From Agrostemma githago (taxonomy: Eukaryota > Streptophyta > Magnoliopsida > Caryophyllales > Caryophyllaceae), in the NCBI GenBank assembly GCA_958450325.1, contig OY288257.1, forward strand, positions 58,047,938 through 58,111,937: DNA of 64,000 nucleotides, read 5' to 3'. The notes beneath the pieces are model-generated. The model made no database searches, was not told where the DNA came from, and worked only from the letters and a program-made list of their open reading frames with translations. The position numbers were made by a program, and so were the translations under genes. Positions 11,092-23,095 of this stretch are shown here, piece after piece (the stretch's first letter is position 1; each line of letters opens with the position of its first letter).

Positions 11092-11405
11092 TATCTGTCA
11101 TGGATCTGGTACTACCTTTAAATAATTTTTATTCGAAGCAACAATGGAGAAGAGATGGACTATGATGAAGGCTTTCGGTATTGGGATTTGGCTTGGTAGG
11201 TAGGTGGAGAAAAAAATGTAGTCTTTATTTTGGAGAGAGGAGTTGTTAGTGATAGGTTAGGTGTGTTTTTCATTTAATGCCAAATCAACTACCCTCTTAA
11301 TTACTTAATTGAAAGCAAATCTCAGCCCTTGATCTAAGGTTAATCCAATGACTAACAATAGAACTTATGGACTTAAATTTATGTGTGACCTTAAATTTAT
11401 GTGTG

Positions 11406-11546
<141 letters not shown>

Positions 11547-12654
11547 TGTGAGAACCACTCCTTCAATGAAAACCGTGAGAACTATAATATGAGCCATTAG
11601 ATCATAGTGTTCAATCTCATTCGTTGGATCCTTCAAAATTCTTCAATCTCATCAATTAATCACAATTGCTTGAGTCTTCAACCTGTAAGGTCGTAACTCC
11701 TCCTCCTACAAAATTCTTCGACCCGTACTCCTTTAATCCATAATTCTTCAATCGACCATTGAATCCGATTTTTAATCCATCAATTTTTCGATCGACTTTT
11801 CTTCAATCCATCAATTCATCACAGTTGGGTATTGAACCCCAGTAACCTAAGTAACTTTTATTTTTTTAAACAGTTAATTATTTTATGAGTTAACTCATTC
11901 GATTAAATTCATTATTTCATTACAATAGTAATAGTATTATTGTCGGCAAATATAATTGCAATAATCCCAGCTATCGTTTTTTTATCATTTTTTTTTTCCA
12001 AATATAATTGCAATAATAATCCTCATTGACTTAAGGGTTCATCTAAAATATTGTCCTTTTAATTTTCTTTTGTACGGATTTTATATGGAATACAACACTT
12101 CTTCTTCAAGCCCTACTCAATTTAATTTCTTTTTTCAATTTTAGCGTACTATTTTTCAATTTTAGCATACCATGTAGAATTATGGGTCTAATACAATATA
12201 TGTGGACAACATTATTTGGACCTATTGTATTTATTAGCTATCATTAAAGTTGAGCCCAAATACGTGATCCGTTATAATACAGATAATACGGGCTTATTTA
12301 CGTCTTATAAAGTATAGGTCAGATACTATAATAGTGTAGAGACCTATTAGGGCTTTATGGGATATTTGATGGGCTTATCCACTAAAGGCGACTGATATAG
12401 GTACCAGGGTTTCATATCCCTCCCTATATATAGTTAGGGTTATGGTCCCTGACAGCACACTTTTGACCTAATCTCACATATATCCCATCGGTATGGAGAA
12501 ACCAAAAGGCGAGTGTGTCTGTTAGAAGACTATAATCGGGTAATTCAAATTCCACCTCCCTTCTCCAATTGAGTCAGGTACGCTTCCGCTATTCGGTATA
12601 CCAATTAATTTAGTATGGAGTTTCAGTCTTGGGTCAGATTAAATCTAACATACC

Positions 12655-12985
12655 ATTGTCGTACCCTCTTTTAATTATGGTGTATCCTTATTCAATTTTA
12701 GCGTATCCTTTCTTAAATTTATCGTATCTTTTTTCAATTTTAGCGTACCCTTTTTAAATTTCAGCGTACCTTTTTTTCTATTTTAGTGTACATTTTTTTC
12801 TATTTTTGCGTACCCCTTTTCAATTTTAATTTTAGTGTACCCTTTTCAATTTTAGCGTATCCTTTTCAAATTTTAGCGTACCCTTTTTCACTTTTAGCGT
12901 ACTATTTTTCAATTTTAATTTTAGCGTACCCTTTCTTAAATTTATTGTACCATTTCTCAATTTTAGCGTACCCTTTTTAAATATC
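12655..12985. repeat. Degenerate ~23-bp tandem array (TTTCAATTTTAGCGTACCC)
   Basis: Roughly a dozen diverged copies of a unit like TTTCAATTTTAGCGTACCC. Related units also occur at 12120-12175. The array has no coding potential beyond periodic ORFs. Confidence 0.75.
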
Positions 12986-12986
12986 C

Positions 12987-14136
12987 TCTGTCGTGGCTGA
13001 GTTTCAATTCTAGTTTCAATTGTACCTTTTTAAATTTCAATTTCAATTCTAGTTTGCACTCTGCCGTGGCTGAGTTGATTTTCCATTACTTTTTAACTTT
13101 TTTTTTGGTAGTTTTTTTCGTAATGGCGATCTGGTCACTAGTTTTGGAAATAGAGTTACATGTGGGCTTGGTGAAATTACGTGTGTGATATAGAGGAGTT
13201 TTAAGTTTTTCCCTACTTTATCTAAATTATTATTTTTATTATAGTGGTGGTATGGTAGTTTTCCACTTTGATAGTTTCTGGATTTTAAATGAGCTCATGT
13301 AGTAGGTATAAAAATGTGTCTGCAGTATGTTACATTACATAGCTATTAATTTATCATACATAATGAGATTGAATGTTGCAGTCATAATCTATTGTGTTAA
13401 ATAAAAAACCCATATTCGTAGAAAATAAAGATATATTGGATCAGTACTCTATCTCTAGTTCTCTACCCGATTTTAATTTGTATCACCCTTAAACTAACAT
13501 AAATAAACAAACTACTAAGATTCACATAAAATTTTTCAAAATCGTGATTAAATGGATTCAATCTTCTGTTATGTACACCACATCTCACACCAAGATTGTT
13601 ACCGCAACTGTGTCTGATACCGTATATCTACATGCTACTGTGTCTGAAATCGTGTACCACAAACCCTAGTGAAAATATGAATCCTAATTTAAAAAATCCC
13701 CAATTGTATATAAATCCCCAATTTTATGAACACCGGTCGGAACCCTAATTTATTAAGATTAGACAACAAACCTCCTATATTTTCATTGAAGAACAAAACT
13801 TCATCTGTTTTTTCTTGATTTTTGGTGAATTTTGTTGAATTTTTTTCTTTAATTTCAGGCATGTTTGATGAAGGAAGGGAGAAGGAAGAAACGGATTTGT
13901 TTTTTTTTTTAAAGTGAAAGAGGGATGTTTTTAAAAATAATGTCAGCCATTATCTGAATAAGATCTAATGGTTCTAAATGGTTCTAAAATAATTTCACTC
14001 TGCCGTGGCTGAGTTTCAATTCTAGTTTCAATTGTACCTTTTTAAATTTCAATTTCAATTCTAGTTTGCACTCTGCCGTGGTTGAGTTGATTTTCTATTA
14101 CTTTTTAACTTTTTTTTGGTAGTTTTTTTTCGTGAT
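12987..14136. repeat. ~140-bp direct repeats ~870 bp apart
   Basis: 12987-13125 and 13996-14136 are near-identical and begin CTCTG(C/T)CGTGGCTGAG. The spacer is AT-rich without a gene. The layout resembles a miniature LTR element (TRIM), but I see no TG...CA ends, primer site or target duplication, so segmental duplication is equally possible. Confidence 0.6.
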
Positions 14137-14759
14137 AGGTTCTCACTGATCTAATGGTAACTCAGTATCAAAGAGGTGACAATAGTTTTTCGTTCTACGG
14201 AGCTTCCCAACCCAGATGTGAGTGGTTCCGATCGGGACGGTTGAGGTTCCGGCCGGGATGGATCGATTTTGTGTGTGTTATATTTTCTATTATTCTGGCA
14301 ATTGTTGATTGGTTTTGGAGGGAACCAAAGTGTCTTATCCATATAGTTTCATGTTGTATATGCATGTCATGTATATATAGAGGATGTATATTTGATTCAA
14401 AGAATGACATATTAGACTTAAAATTTTGGTGGTTTACAAAACAAAAGCAAAAACAAAAACAAAACACAAACTTCAAGGTGTTCCTTCTGAAATTTCTAAT
14501 TCAACGAAATTTGTGAATCATCTTATACTCAAAGAGACTTTTTGATACCAAAGACTTTTAGGGTTGAAATACTCAAAAGAAGAACGTATTTAACGTGATT
14601 CGATTGAGTTTGTCACTACCATTATTTTCATCCATTTCCATACATCCACATGTATTGAAGTTGAACAGAGCAAGAATCTAAAACAACAATGGTTATGTCA
14701 TGGTATAATTTCATTTCATAGTATGTAGTTGAGATGGATATTTGAAACAACAACTAACA
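14137..14759. other. AT-rich sequence downstream of the neprosin relic
   Basis: No supported gene. An ORF at 14154-14516 has no recognisable domain and ends in an AC/A-rich simple repeat. Confidence 0.5.
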
Positions 14760-15161
14760 TTACTCGTGGACACACTGTAATTGATCTTTACCCCCTCTAC
14801 CCCCGAAAAAAAAGCCATAATCTTCGAAATATTTGGGGCTTCCTGCATCACCAACAACATAGCATCGTGTTATAATTATTTCGGGATTTTGAGGTATATA
14901 TCCACCTCGCCCGGATTCTTCTGTAAACTATTTCGGGATTTTTATGCCTTCAGTAAAGCAAGTTCGCGTTTTCATCCCAAATTTCTTAACACCACTTCCC
15001 ATGGGAGGAGAGATTTCCCACCCTGGTGGAGTATAAGCTTCTCCGCCAATGCGAATTGTGGTGGCCCCCTCTTTTAAGCTTTTGAGCATGCTGCCTTCCC
15101 CTTTCCAGTATCCAATTCTTTTGGAGTTTGCATTTAAATACCAATCTCTAGATGTTTGATT
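14760..15161 (-). pseudogene. Neprosin last exon with M-G-S-G, one stop
   Basis: 402 bp, acceptor ATCCTAG, stop at 14760-14762. It encodes D-W-Y-L, I-G-Y-W, I-R-I-G-G-E and S-P-P-M-G-S-G followed by C-Y and a terminal G-F-F-F-G-G, all expected at the C-terminus of neprosins. A TAG at 14928-14930 falls in the middle, and conserved residues continue beyond it. Confidence 0.75.
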
Positions 15162-17835
15162 CTAGGATAATAATAAAACATACTCCGTATTACATTATGC
15201 TCAGAGCATCATATGGTTAACAAAAAAATACAAGCATCAAGTAATGTAATAGTGCGGATAAGTTTTTTTTATTTATATTTTCAATGGGTGATGTTTATAT
15301 AACACCATATTTTGTTATCAAATTAGTTCTACGTTACATTAATGTTTGCCAAAAATGATTGAACATTGAAAATGATAAACAACCAAATTCTTATATTAAA
15401 TAATACTCCCTCCAATTTTTTGGAATTACAACATTTATTTTTTCCACAAAAGAATAAGGTTGTAACTTGTAAGTGTTAATGATGGATCTCACCAAGTCAC
15501 TAATAAACTAAAATATCTCAACGAACAAAAATATGTACTCCGTACTCATTATAGAAATGAGACAATTCTAATGAAATTGTCCTAAAAATAATATTTCGTA
15601 TGTTGCAATTGTAAACAACCGGAACGAATAAATAATAATAAAAAGTCAGACAACGAATTGATGGTATTAACTAGATCAGACCAAAAAAATCTAGTCACGC
15701 CCAATAATGATCCAAAGCCGATAATGACCCGACCCGACCCGAGAATGACCAGAACTCGCGCGACCCAAACCTGACCCAGAACCGAATGACCCAGCAACTC
15801 AGCCCGAATGACCCGACCCGAACCCGACCTTAACTTGACACAAAAGTTGACTCGAGTAACTCGATCCGTAAACGACCTGACGATAGTCATGATCCGATAT
15901 TAACTAGACACGACCCGCCCCGCCCGCCCAATTGCCACCCCTTGCCATCAATTGATAGACATCCTTACTGATGCTTCACGTGTCGGGTTGCCTCGCTTTA
16001 ATAATTGTGGTTTTTTTAGGGTTATTTAACCGGAGCAATCCCAACTTTGAGTAATATTCCATAAATAAAACCAAATTTAATTAATCTGAGAATAAACACA
16101 TGTATGAGACACATCAAGCAGGAATGAAACTGTCTTATTAATGATCGGATGCAGTAGGTTTATGTGGGTCTCATAATCATTAATTAACTCAACTCCATCT
16201 TCTTCATCCCACATCAATGTCGACTCTTCCCCTAAACCCTAAATTTGTGCAACAATAACCCCTAAAAATGGATTTTCGTCAATATTAATGCGAATTATAA
16301 GGATGGACGAAGCTTATACTTGATACACAAACAAACTCTTCGACAAAAGATTGCCTTAGAGGAAGATCAATGGATCGGAGGAAAAAGTGAAGAATATGAA
16401 GATGAAGCGAATGATGAAGTGGAGTAAATTAAAATTCGAAATTACTGAAGTTAAAAGTTGAAGAATGTGGAATTTAATGCGTGGGTTAATTAATTTCATA
16501 TAATCCAGTAGTTAGTGTACTAGTGTACAGGTTTAATGTGTAGCAGATAACCGAATTCATTCGTGTCTGATGTGTCTTATACATGAGTTTATTCCCAGAT
16601 TAACTAAAGTTGTTTTTATTTATGAAAGACCACCCAAAGTTGAGATTATTCTTGGTAAATAATATTTTTTAAATAATTAAAGAGATTGGACAATTAAAGA
16701 ATTTTCATCACTAATATAAGTGTATTTTTTACGTCCTTCATTCCATTTGATTCTTTGCCTTTTCTTTGTATAGGTAGATCAAGTTTTGTTTTCTATGTCC
16801 ATAGTTTATTTAGATATTACTAAAAATTAGAAAAGCTAAATATTCATGATGCAGTCGGTCACACAATTGTAACAATATCTCACATAAATATTTTATCTTA
16901 TAAGTAATATATCATAAGTAGTTATACTCTTATTAATGATTGTCATGATTTATGAATAGTGACAAAAAAATAAACGTAAAGATTTAAATGGAATGTAGAA
17001 AGTACATACTAATTACTCTCTCCGTTTGTTAATGTTTGCCCGGTATTCCTAATCGAGGACATTATTTTTCATAATTCAATGTCTGCTTATCAAATTTTGG
17101 TACAGCCTCATAGTCTCATGGATTTCTATATTAATGCAAAATTTACTAAGGAATACTGTTAGCAATGATGATCGTTTTTAGGGAAAATTGATATTTTATA
17201 TCTTAAATAATACGGAATATCATTTTTCAAATTTTTTACCTTAAATAATTTTTTTTCAAATCTTATACCTATATACTCTCACTAGTTGGAAAGCTCGTGC
17301 GATGCACAAGCCGAATTTTAGTGACATTGATAATGACATTAAGTCGTCGAAAGTAAGAGTATGTCTAAAAGTAAAGAAATACTATCTACATATGTGAATG
17401 TGTTTTTAGGAAGATAATATATGCGATCAACGTCAAATTAATATATATACTTCGTAGCATTGTAGTTAGAAATACTATCTCGCGGACAAGTACATCTTCA
17501 ACTACATATTCGTATCAATATTCATTTATATTTATATGGAGTATTTACTTACTACTCTATTAGTTTTACATTAAAAAAAATATCTACGGATTATCATGAT
17601 AAATGTAATACTCCCTCCGATTCATTGGAATCGCAACATTTACTGTTCACACAAAAAATAAGGAAAGTGAATTGGTGGACCATAATAGTGATGTCATGTA
17701 AGATTAAGTAATATAATAATATTAGATTGAATATTTTAGAATATAGTAATGAAAAGTGAATGGTAGGTTAGGTTAGTTATTGATTGTTAATACTTTGATG
17801 GATATATTGAATTGACCCATCTCATTAACCTTATA
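15162..17835. other. AT-rich intron sequence with single Stowaway-like ends
   Basis: No gene. Unpaired CTCCCTCC-type ends at about 15407 and 17612 are followed by similar sequence (GGAAT.ACAACATTTA). A degenerate GACCCGACCC/CCCGAA simple repeat lies at 15720-15925. Confidence 0.5.
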
Positions 17836-18125
17836 CTCCCTCCGGACATTATTTTTCGCCCCATAGCCTTTTGCACGTAAAATAAGAAGACTAATATAAA
17901 ATGTGAACAAATTAATGGTGGGCCTAAATTATTGACACATGCCCAAATATTATAGGTTAAGTATAGGATGTAAAGTTAATTGAATGAATAATCTTGTAAT
18001 AAATGATAGAAAGAAGGGTAATAAGGTAATTTGGGTATGATATAAAAGGAAAGTGGAGAAGTGGGGCAAAAAATAAAAACCTTCCAAATAAGGAAAGCGG
18101 GACGATAAATTGTGTCCGGAGGGAG
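17836..18125. mobile_element. Stowaway-like MITE (290 bp)
   Basis: The termini CTCCCTCCGGACA and TGTCCGGAGGGAG are perfect inverted repeats flanked on both sides by TA, the Stowaway/Tc1-mariner target duplication. It has no coding capacity. Confidence 0.85.
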
Positions 18126-18470
18126 TATGTAGCTAAGTCAATAGACCACATTTTCCTTTATTTAAACCAAAAAAATGTTTTTCTTTATTGTGTATATCAG
18201 TTAATAGTTCACGAAAAATATATTAAAAACATACAATTACGGTGTATTGTGTTATTTATGATATGTGTTTAATACTATTTCTAATATGGGGTGTAGTATT
18301 ATCAACACTTTCCTTTATTTAAACCAAAAAAATAAATTAAACTTTTTCAATTAGATTGTTTAGAATACTTTCCCACGGATCTAGTTAAGAGATTATCTAC
18401 TTGATTTTAAAACTTTTTGTATTCAGGCTATTTAAAAGAGTTGCTTTATATATATATATATATAGAGAGG

Positions 18471-18635
18471 TAGGTTCAAATAAGGTCCATAATTTTTTTA
18501 AGTCTATATTGAAGTTACAGATGACATATGCTAAATTTACATTTGTTCAAAATTGATATATATACAAATGCAACTTTAGCGTATGTCATCTGTAACTTCA
18601 ATATAGACTTAAAAAAATTGTGGACCTTATTTGAA

Positions 18636-18639
<4 letters not shown>
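18471..18639. repeat. Near-perfect 75-bp inverted repeat (foldback element)
   Basis: Arms 18471-18546 and 18565-18639 start TAGGTTCAAATAAGGTCC and pair with only a few mismatches around an ~18-bp loop. (TA)n runs flank both sides. A transcript would form a long hairpin. It is probably a MITE that inserted into a TA microsatellite. Confidence 0.8.

Positions 18640-18723
<84 letters not shown>
18640..18723. repeat. (TA)n microsatellite
   Basis: About 42 TA units between the foldback element and the next (TA)n-flanked element. Confidence 0.95.
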
Positions 18724-18725
<2 letters not shown>

Positions 18726-19556
18726 AATTGCATCTCGTGAGTCTCTCTATCTTAAATGAGTCCGTCCCGCGAATCACAGCCACATGATCAAATGGCTGAG
18801 ATTCAGCGTCATCTTCATCATATATAATCTTACTGTTACAGTAACAGAACACTATTACAGTAACACAACTATCTTACTGTGACACTATCACAGTAATAAG
18901 GAATTACAATAATAATGTCACAGTAATAATGTTACAGTAACAGAACACTATTACAGTAACACAAATATCTTACTGTGACACTGTCACACTATTACAGTAA
19001 CACAAGTATAATTATATAATACTGATACAGTAATCATATTACTGTAACATCATGGATTCTCCTGATGTGTGTTCATTACCCAAATAATCCATTAGAATCT
19101 TCATCTTAAAAGTCGGACGGAATTTAATTAGTATATGCATTTTGCAGAAAAAATAAACCGACTAAAATTAGATATCGAATAGGATATGCCTCCAAGTTTT
19201 TGAAGTGCACCAAAAAAAACTGCCGTTTTAATTTATTAATAATCCATGCAAAACTTTTTTATACAAAGTATTAAATTCACATTATTCTGCATTATTTCTA
19301 AGAAAAAACAATAATGAGATTATTATTGTTCATAATTAATTAACCAAATGATGAAAGACTTCATTCAACAAATTTCTTCTTCTTCTTGGTTAAACATGCA
19401 AGTTTAAAGTGTACGCATGTGTTTCTTGAAGGAACAACCCTGACTAGATTAAATTGATGCTTTGTGTGTTTTTTAACGAGAGTCGTTGATCTCATTAGAT
19501 CTAATGGCCCTAAATTACGGGACGGACTCATTTAATGAGGAAGACTCACCGGATCC

Positions 19557-19557
<1 letters not shown>
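18724..19557. mobile_element. (TA)n-flanked non-autonomous element
   Basis: The inner ends mirror each other: TGAGTCTCTCTATCTTAAAT then GAGTCCGTCCCG on the left, and CGGGACGGACTC then ATTTAATGAGGAAGACTCA on the right. TA runs bound it on both sides, as in rice Micron-type MITEs. No ORF of note. Confidence 0.55.
18834..19020. repeat. Duplicated ACAGTAAC-rich block
   Basis: A ~50-bp unit starting GTTACAGTAACAGAACACT occurs at about 18836 and again at about 18932, inside a longer ACAGTAA/TTACTGT-rich stretch. Confidence 0.7.
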
Positions 19558-19601
<44 letters not shown>

Positions 19602-19606
<5 letters not shown>

Positions 19607-20400
19607 CCTTCAGACAACTCAACTCGCCGCTCCCATTGAGACCAAATCTCAACCATTAGATTAAAATCAAATTAAAGGCTAAGATTAAAACAAAAATTCA
19701 TACATAAGTTTTTTTTTCCCCAATTAAGATTATATTTTCCGGAAAAAAAATATATTTTTTTCCAAAAAAAAATTGATTTTTTTTTCCCGTTTTCCGAAAA
19801 AAAAAACATTTTCTATTTCCGAAAAAAAGATATTTTTTCAAAAAAAAAAAAAAATTGCCGGACATTTTTTTTCCCAAAAGAAAAAAAATCCCGAAAAAAA
19901 ATCATTTTTTTAATATTAAAATAAAATTGGTGTATATATAAAAACAATTTCAGTGTACATAATAACTGTTTTAGGGTATATAACAATTCTACTATATAAA
20001 ATAATTAAGTACATATGACAATTATTTCAGTGTACATATGTTGATTAATTGGTGTACATAGTAACCATTTGAGTGTATATATATTTTACTCTATATATTG
20101 AGTTCTTAAGTATATATATATATGTAGTGAGTTTAATAGCGTATATAATGAGTTTTTTAGTGTATGTTACAGTTATTTTGATGTATGTTTCATTATTGAT
20201 TAACTGATGTACATACTAATTATTTGGGTGTATATAACAATTATTTTACGGTATATATTGAGTTCTTAAGTGTAGAGTTTTTTTAGTGTATATAATAGTT
20301 ATTTTGATGTATGTTCCATTGTTGATTAATTGGTGTATATAATAACTATTTGAGTGTATGTAACAATTATTTTACTGTATATATTAAGTTCTTAAGTGTG

Positions 20401-20496
<96 letters not shown>

Positions 20497-20610
20497 AGTT
20501 TAATAACGTATATAATGAGTTTTTTAGTGTATATAACAGTTATTTGGATGTATGTTCCATCTTAATCTAATGGTCTACATTGTGTCTCAACTCTCTCTCT
20601 CTAAACTAGA
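19602..20610. mobile_element. Repeat-rich element with mirrored ends
   Basis: The left end carries TGAGACCAAATCTCAACCATTAGATT, shortened here to TTGAGACC...CCATTAGATT; the right end is the inverse, AATCTAATGG...TGTCTCAA. The body (19925-20560) is a degenerate array of units such as TGATGTATGTTCCATTATTG and is interrupted by (TA)n at 20402-20494. No gene. Confidence 0.45.
20402..20494. repeat. (TA)n microsatellite
   Basis: About 46 uninterrupted TA units. Confidence 0.95.
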
Positions 20611-21062
20611 TTGTATTAAAAAATTTAATTCACTTTCCTTCATTTAAACTAACAAAATATATTAAAAATTTTATTCAAGTTGTATAAAAAATTTTAATTA
20701 ACTTTCCTTTATTTAAAATCAACAAAATTTATTAGAACTTTTATTTTAGGTTGTATTAAAAATTGTATTTCACTCTCCTTTATTTAAACCAACAAAATAT
20801 ATTAAAAATTTTATCCACAAAAATCTTAATTCACTTTCCTTGGTAAAAATTTTATTCAATCTGTTTAAAAAAGTTGCTTCTTATATATATGACATCTTTT
20901 AATTCACTTTCCTTTATTTAAACCAACAAAATATATTAAAAAATTTATTCATACTGTATTAATTTTTTTAATTTTCTTTCCTTTATTTAAACCAACAGAA
21001 TATATTAAAAAAATTATTCACTTTTCGTTGGTAAAATTTTTACTCATGTTATATTAAAAAGT
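20610..21062. repeat. Degenerate tandem array, CTTTCCTTTATTTAAACCAA unit
   Basis: Five to six diverged copies of a ~75-bp unit with the core CTTTCCTTTATTTAAACCAA, then CAAAATATATTAAAA. Similar single copies lie at 18150 and 18310. Confidence 0.7.
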
Positions 21063-21119
21063 TGTTGCTTATATATTATAGGTACTCTAATTTTATATAT
21101 ATATACATACATATATAGA

Positions 21120-21838
21120 GAGAGAGGGAGAGAGAGAGAGAGATGGATGATATTGGGTAAATATCTCATTCACCCTTTCTCTTTCCTTAATCTCTCACCT
21201 ATAAAAAATAATTACCGTCTCTCTTCTCACACACACGTTCCTTCACGATTATGATTTTCATTTTAAAAAAAAATTGAATTGTTATTATATAGAACTAAAG
21301 CATAAAAATTATTGCATCTCTTCTCCTCTTCTTAATTTATTTTGTACTACTCTTATTACATAGAACTGTTACTATGACTAAACTTTGGTGTTACTCTAGC
21401 GAACATCATGCAAATATGCTTTACATTGATTTCAGAGTTATATGTTCTCGGCACAGAACAGAAATATTATAACTCAACATATAAATAATGTTACTTCAAT
21501 GCTACAAACGTGTTACTGTAATAGATACTTTGTGTTAATCCAACGCTACAAACGTGTTACTGTAATAGATACTTTGTGACGTGTTACTCTAATAGATATT
21601 TTGTGTTACTCCAATGCTACAAACGTGTTGCTCTAATAGATACGCCTTACACATGAATATTGAATACTGATTGTGTTTCTTATTTTGTTGGATCTTACGC
21701 TCATTCAAATTAAAAAACAATATCTTTTTTCTTAATAACAAATCTCAATACATCTCATCCATCCATTGTATTACCATCCAATCGATGGAATGAGGACTTA
21801 AGGACTCAAATAGATGGAGGGTCTCATAATAACCTCCC
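21120..21838. mobile_element. (TA)n-flanked repeat-rich segment
   Basis: It is bounded by short TA runs at ~21095-21117 and 21839-21855. Inside, 21485-21645 holds three to four copies of a ~57-bp unit (CTACAAACGTGTTACT...ATAGATACTTTGTG). No gene. Confidence 0.4.
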
Positions 21839-22234
21839 TATATATATATATATAGATGAATGAGTTTCATTTGTAAAAAAAAAGGAGGGGAACCGGTTGT
21901 CAGGAGGAGGAGCAGGAGCACTCCACCCTCTCTCACATCACTCAGTTTACAACTCTCTCACTCTCTATATTTCATTCATCATTTAATTCAAATTCATTTC
22001 TCCTCATTTTTCCTCTACCAAAACTCTACTTTCCTCAATTTTCCCTCAAAATCAACCTCAATCTAAATCAAAATCAGAATTTTTACCTTCAACGATATTC
22101 GTAAGCAAGCTCCTACTTCAAAAATCGAAATTTTTAAGGTATTTATTTTTCATACCGTTCGTCCATCTTTTTCGAGTATTTATAAAATTACCATCTTCAT
22201 TTTATTTTAGATTATTAATAAGATGACACACTTT

Positions 22235-22622
22235 ATGTGGTGAATATCATTATTATTTTTTAACTTAACGACGGTGACTTTCCTTAGTAACAAATGTGAC
22301 TTTTCTAAGTAACGACTGTACTTTCCTCAATGTGTGGGTGTTATCATTATTATTTTTTAACTTAACGACGGTGACTTTCCTCAGTAACGAATGTGACTTT
22401 TCTCAGTAACGACTGTGACTTTCCTCAATGTGCGGGTGTTATCATTATTATTTTCATAGTATTGAATAAAGTCACAGTCGTTATTGAAGAAAGTCACATT
22501 CGTTACTGAGGAAAGTCACAGTCGTTACTGAGGAAAGTCACGCAAGTCATATTCGTTACTGAGGAAAGTCACACTAGTTACTGAGGAAAGTCACATTCGT
22601 TACTGAAGAAAGTCACAGTCGT
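22235..22622. repeat. Inverted tandem arrays (AGTAACGANTGTGACTTT units)
   Basis: The left block has a ~97-bp direct duplication (units at 22235 and 22332) rich in CAGTAACGACTGTGACTTTC. The right block (22465-22622) carries the reverse complement, GAAAGTCACAGTCGTTACTG, six to seven times. The whole can fold into a large hairpin. Confidence 0.8.
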
Positions 22623-22734
22623 TTTTACAGTCAATCAAAATAACCACCTTTGAACGGTTAAAAAAATATTAACTAGAATGTTTTTACAGTCAACCAAAAT
22701 AATATTTTCAACTAAAACATATTAATTAGAATGT

Positions 22735-23095
22735 TTTTTGTTGGATGAATGAAGTTTGAAGATGAAGTTATTCTTTTTTTCGATGAACGAAACTTGAAGA
22801 TGAAGATGTTTTTTTTGTTGTATGAATGAAGTTTGAAGATGAAGTTGTTCTTTTTTTTGTGGGATGAAGCTTGAAGATGGAGATGTTCTTATTTTTTTTG
22901 TTAGATGAATGAAGCTTAGCTTGAACATGAAGAACTTTTTTTTTGTTTGATGAATGAATCTTGAAGATGTATATTTTTTTTTTTTTTTTTGTTGATTGAA
23001 AGAAATTTGAAAATGGATATGTTCTTATTTTTTTATTGGATGGATAAAACTTGAAGATGAAGATGCTTTCTTTTGTTGGATGAATGAAAGTTGAA
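22735..23095. repeat. ~45-bp tandem array (TTGTTGGATGAATGAA...TTGAAGATGAAG)
   Basis: About eight diverged copies, each ending in a T run of variable length. The minus-strand ORF across it is periodic and not a gene. Confidence 0.75.

Noticed and set aside
14154..14516. 120-codon ORF
   Set aside because: No domain, runs into an A/C simple repeat, no splice or promoter context.
22735..23095. Regular spaced repeats resembling a CRISPR array
   Set aside because: Plant nuclear context, diverged units, no unique spacers of constant length and no cas genes; it is a degenerate tandem array.
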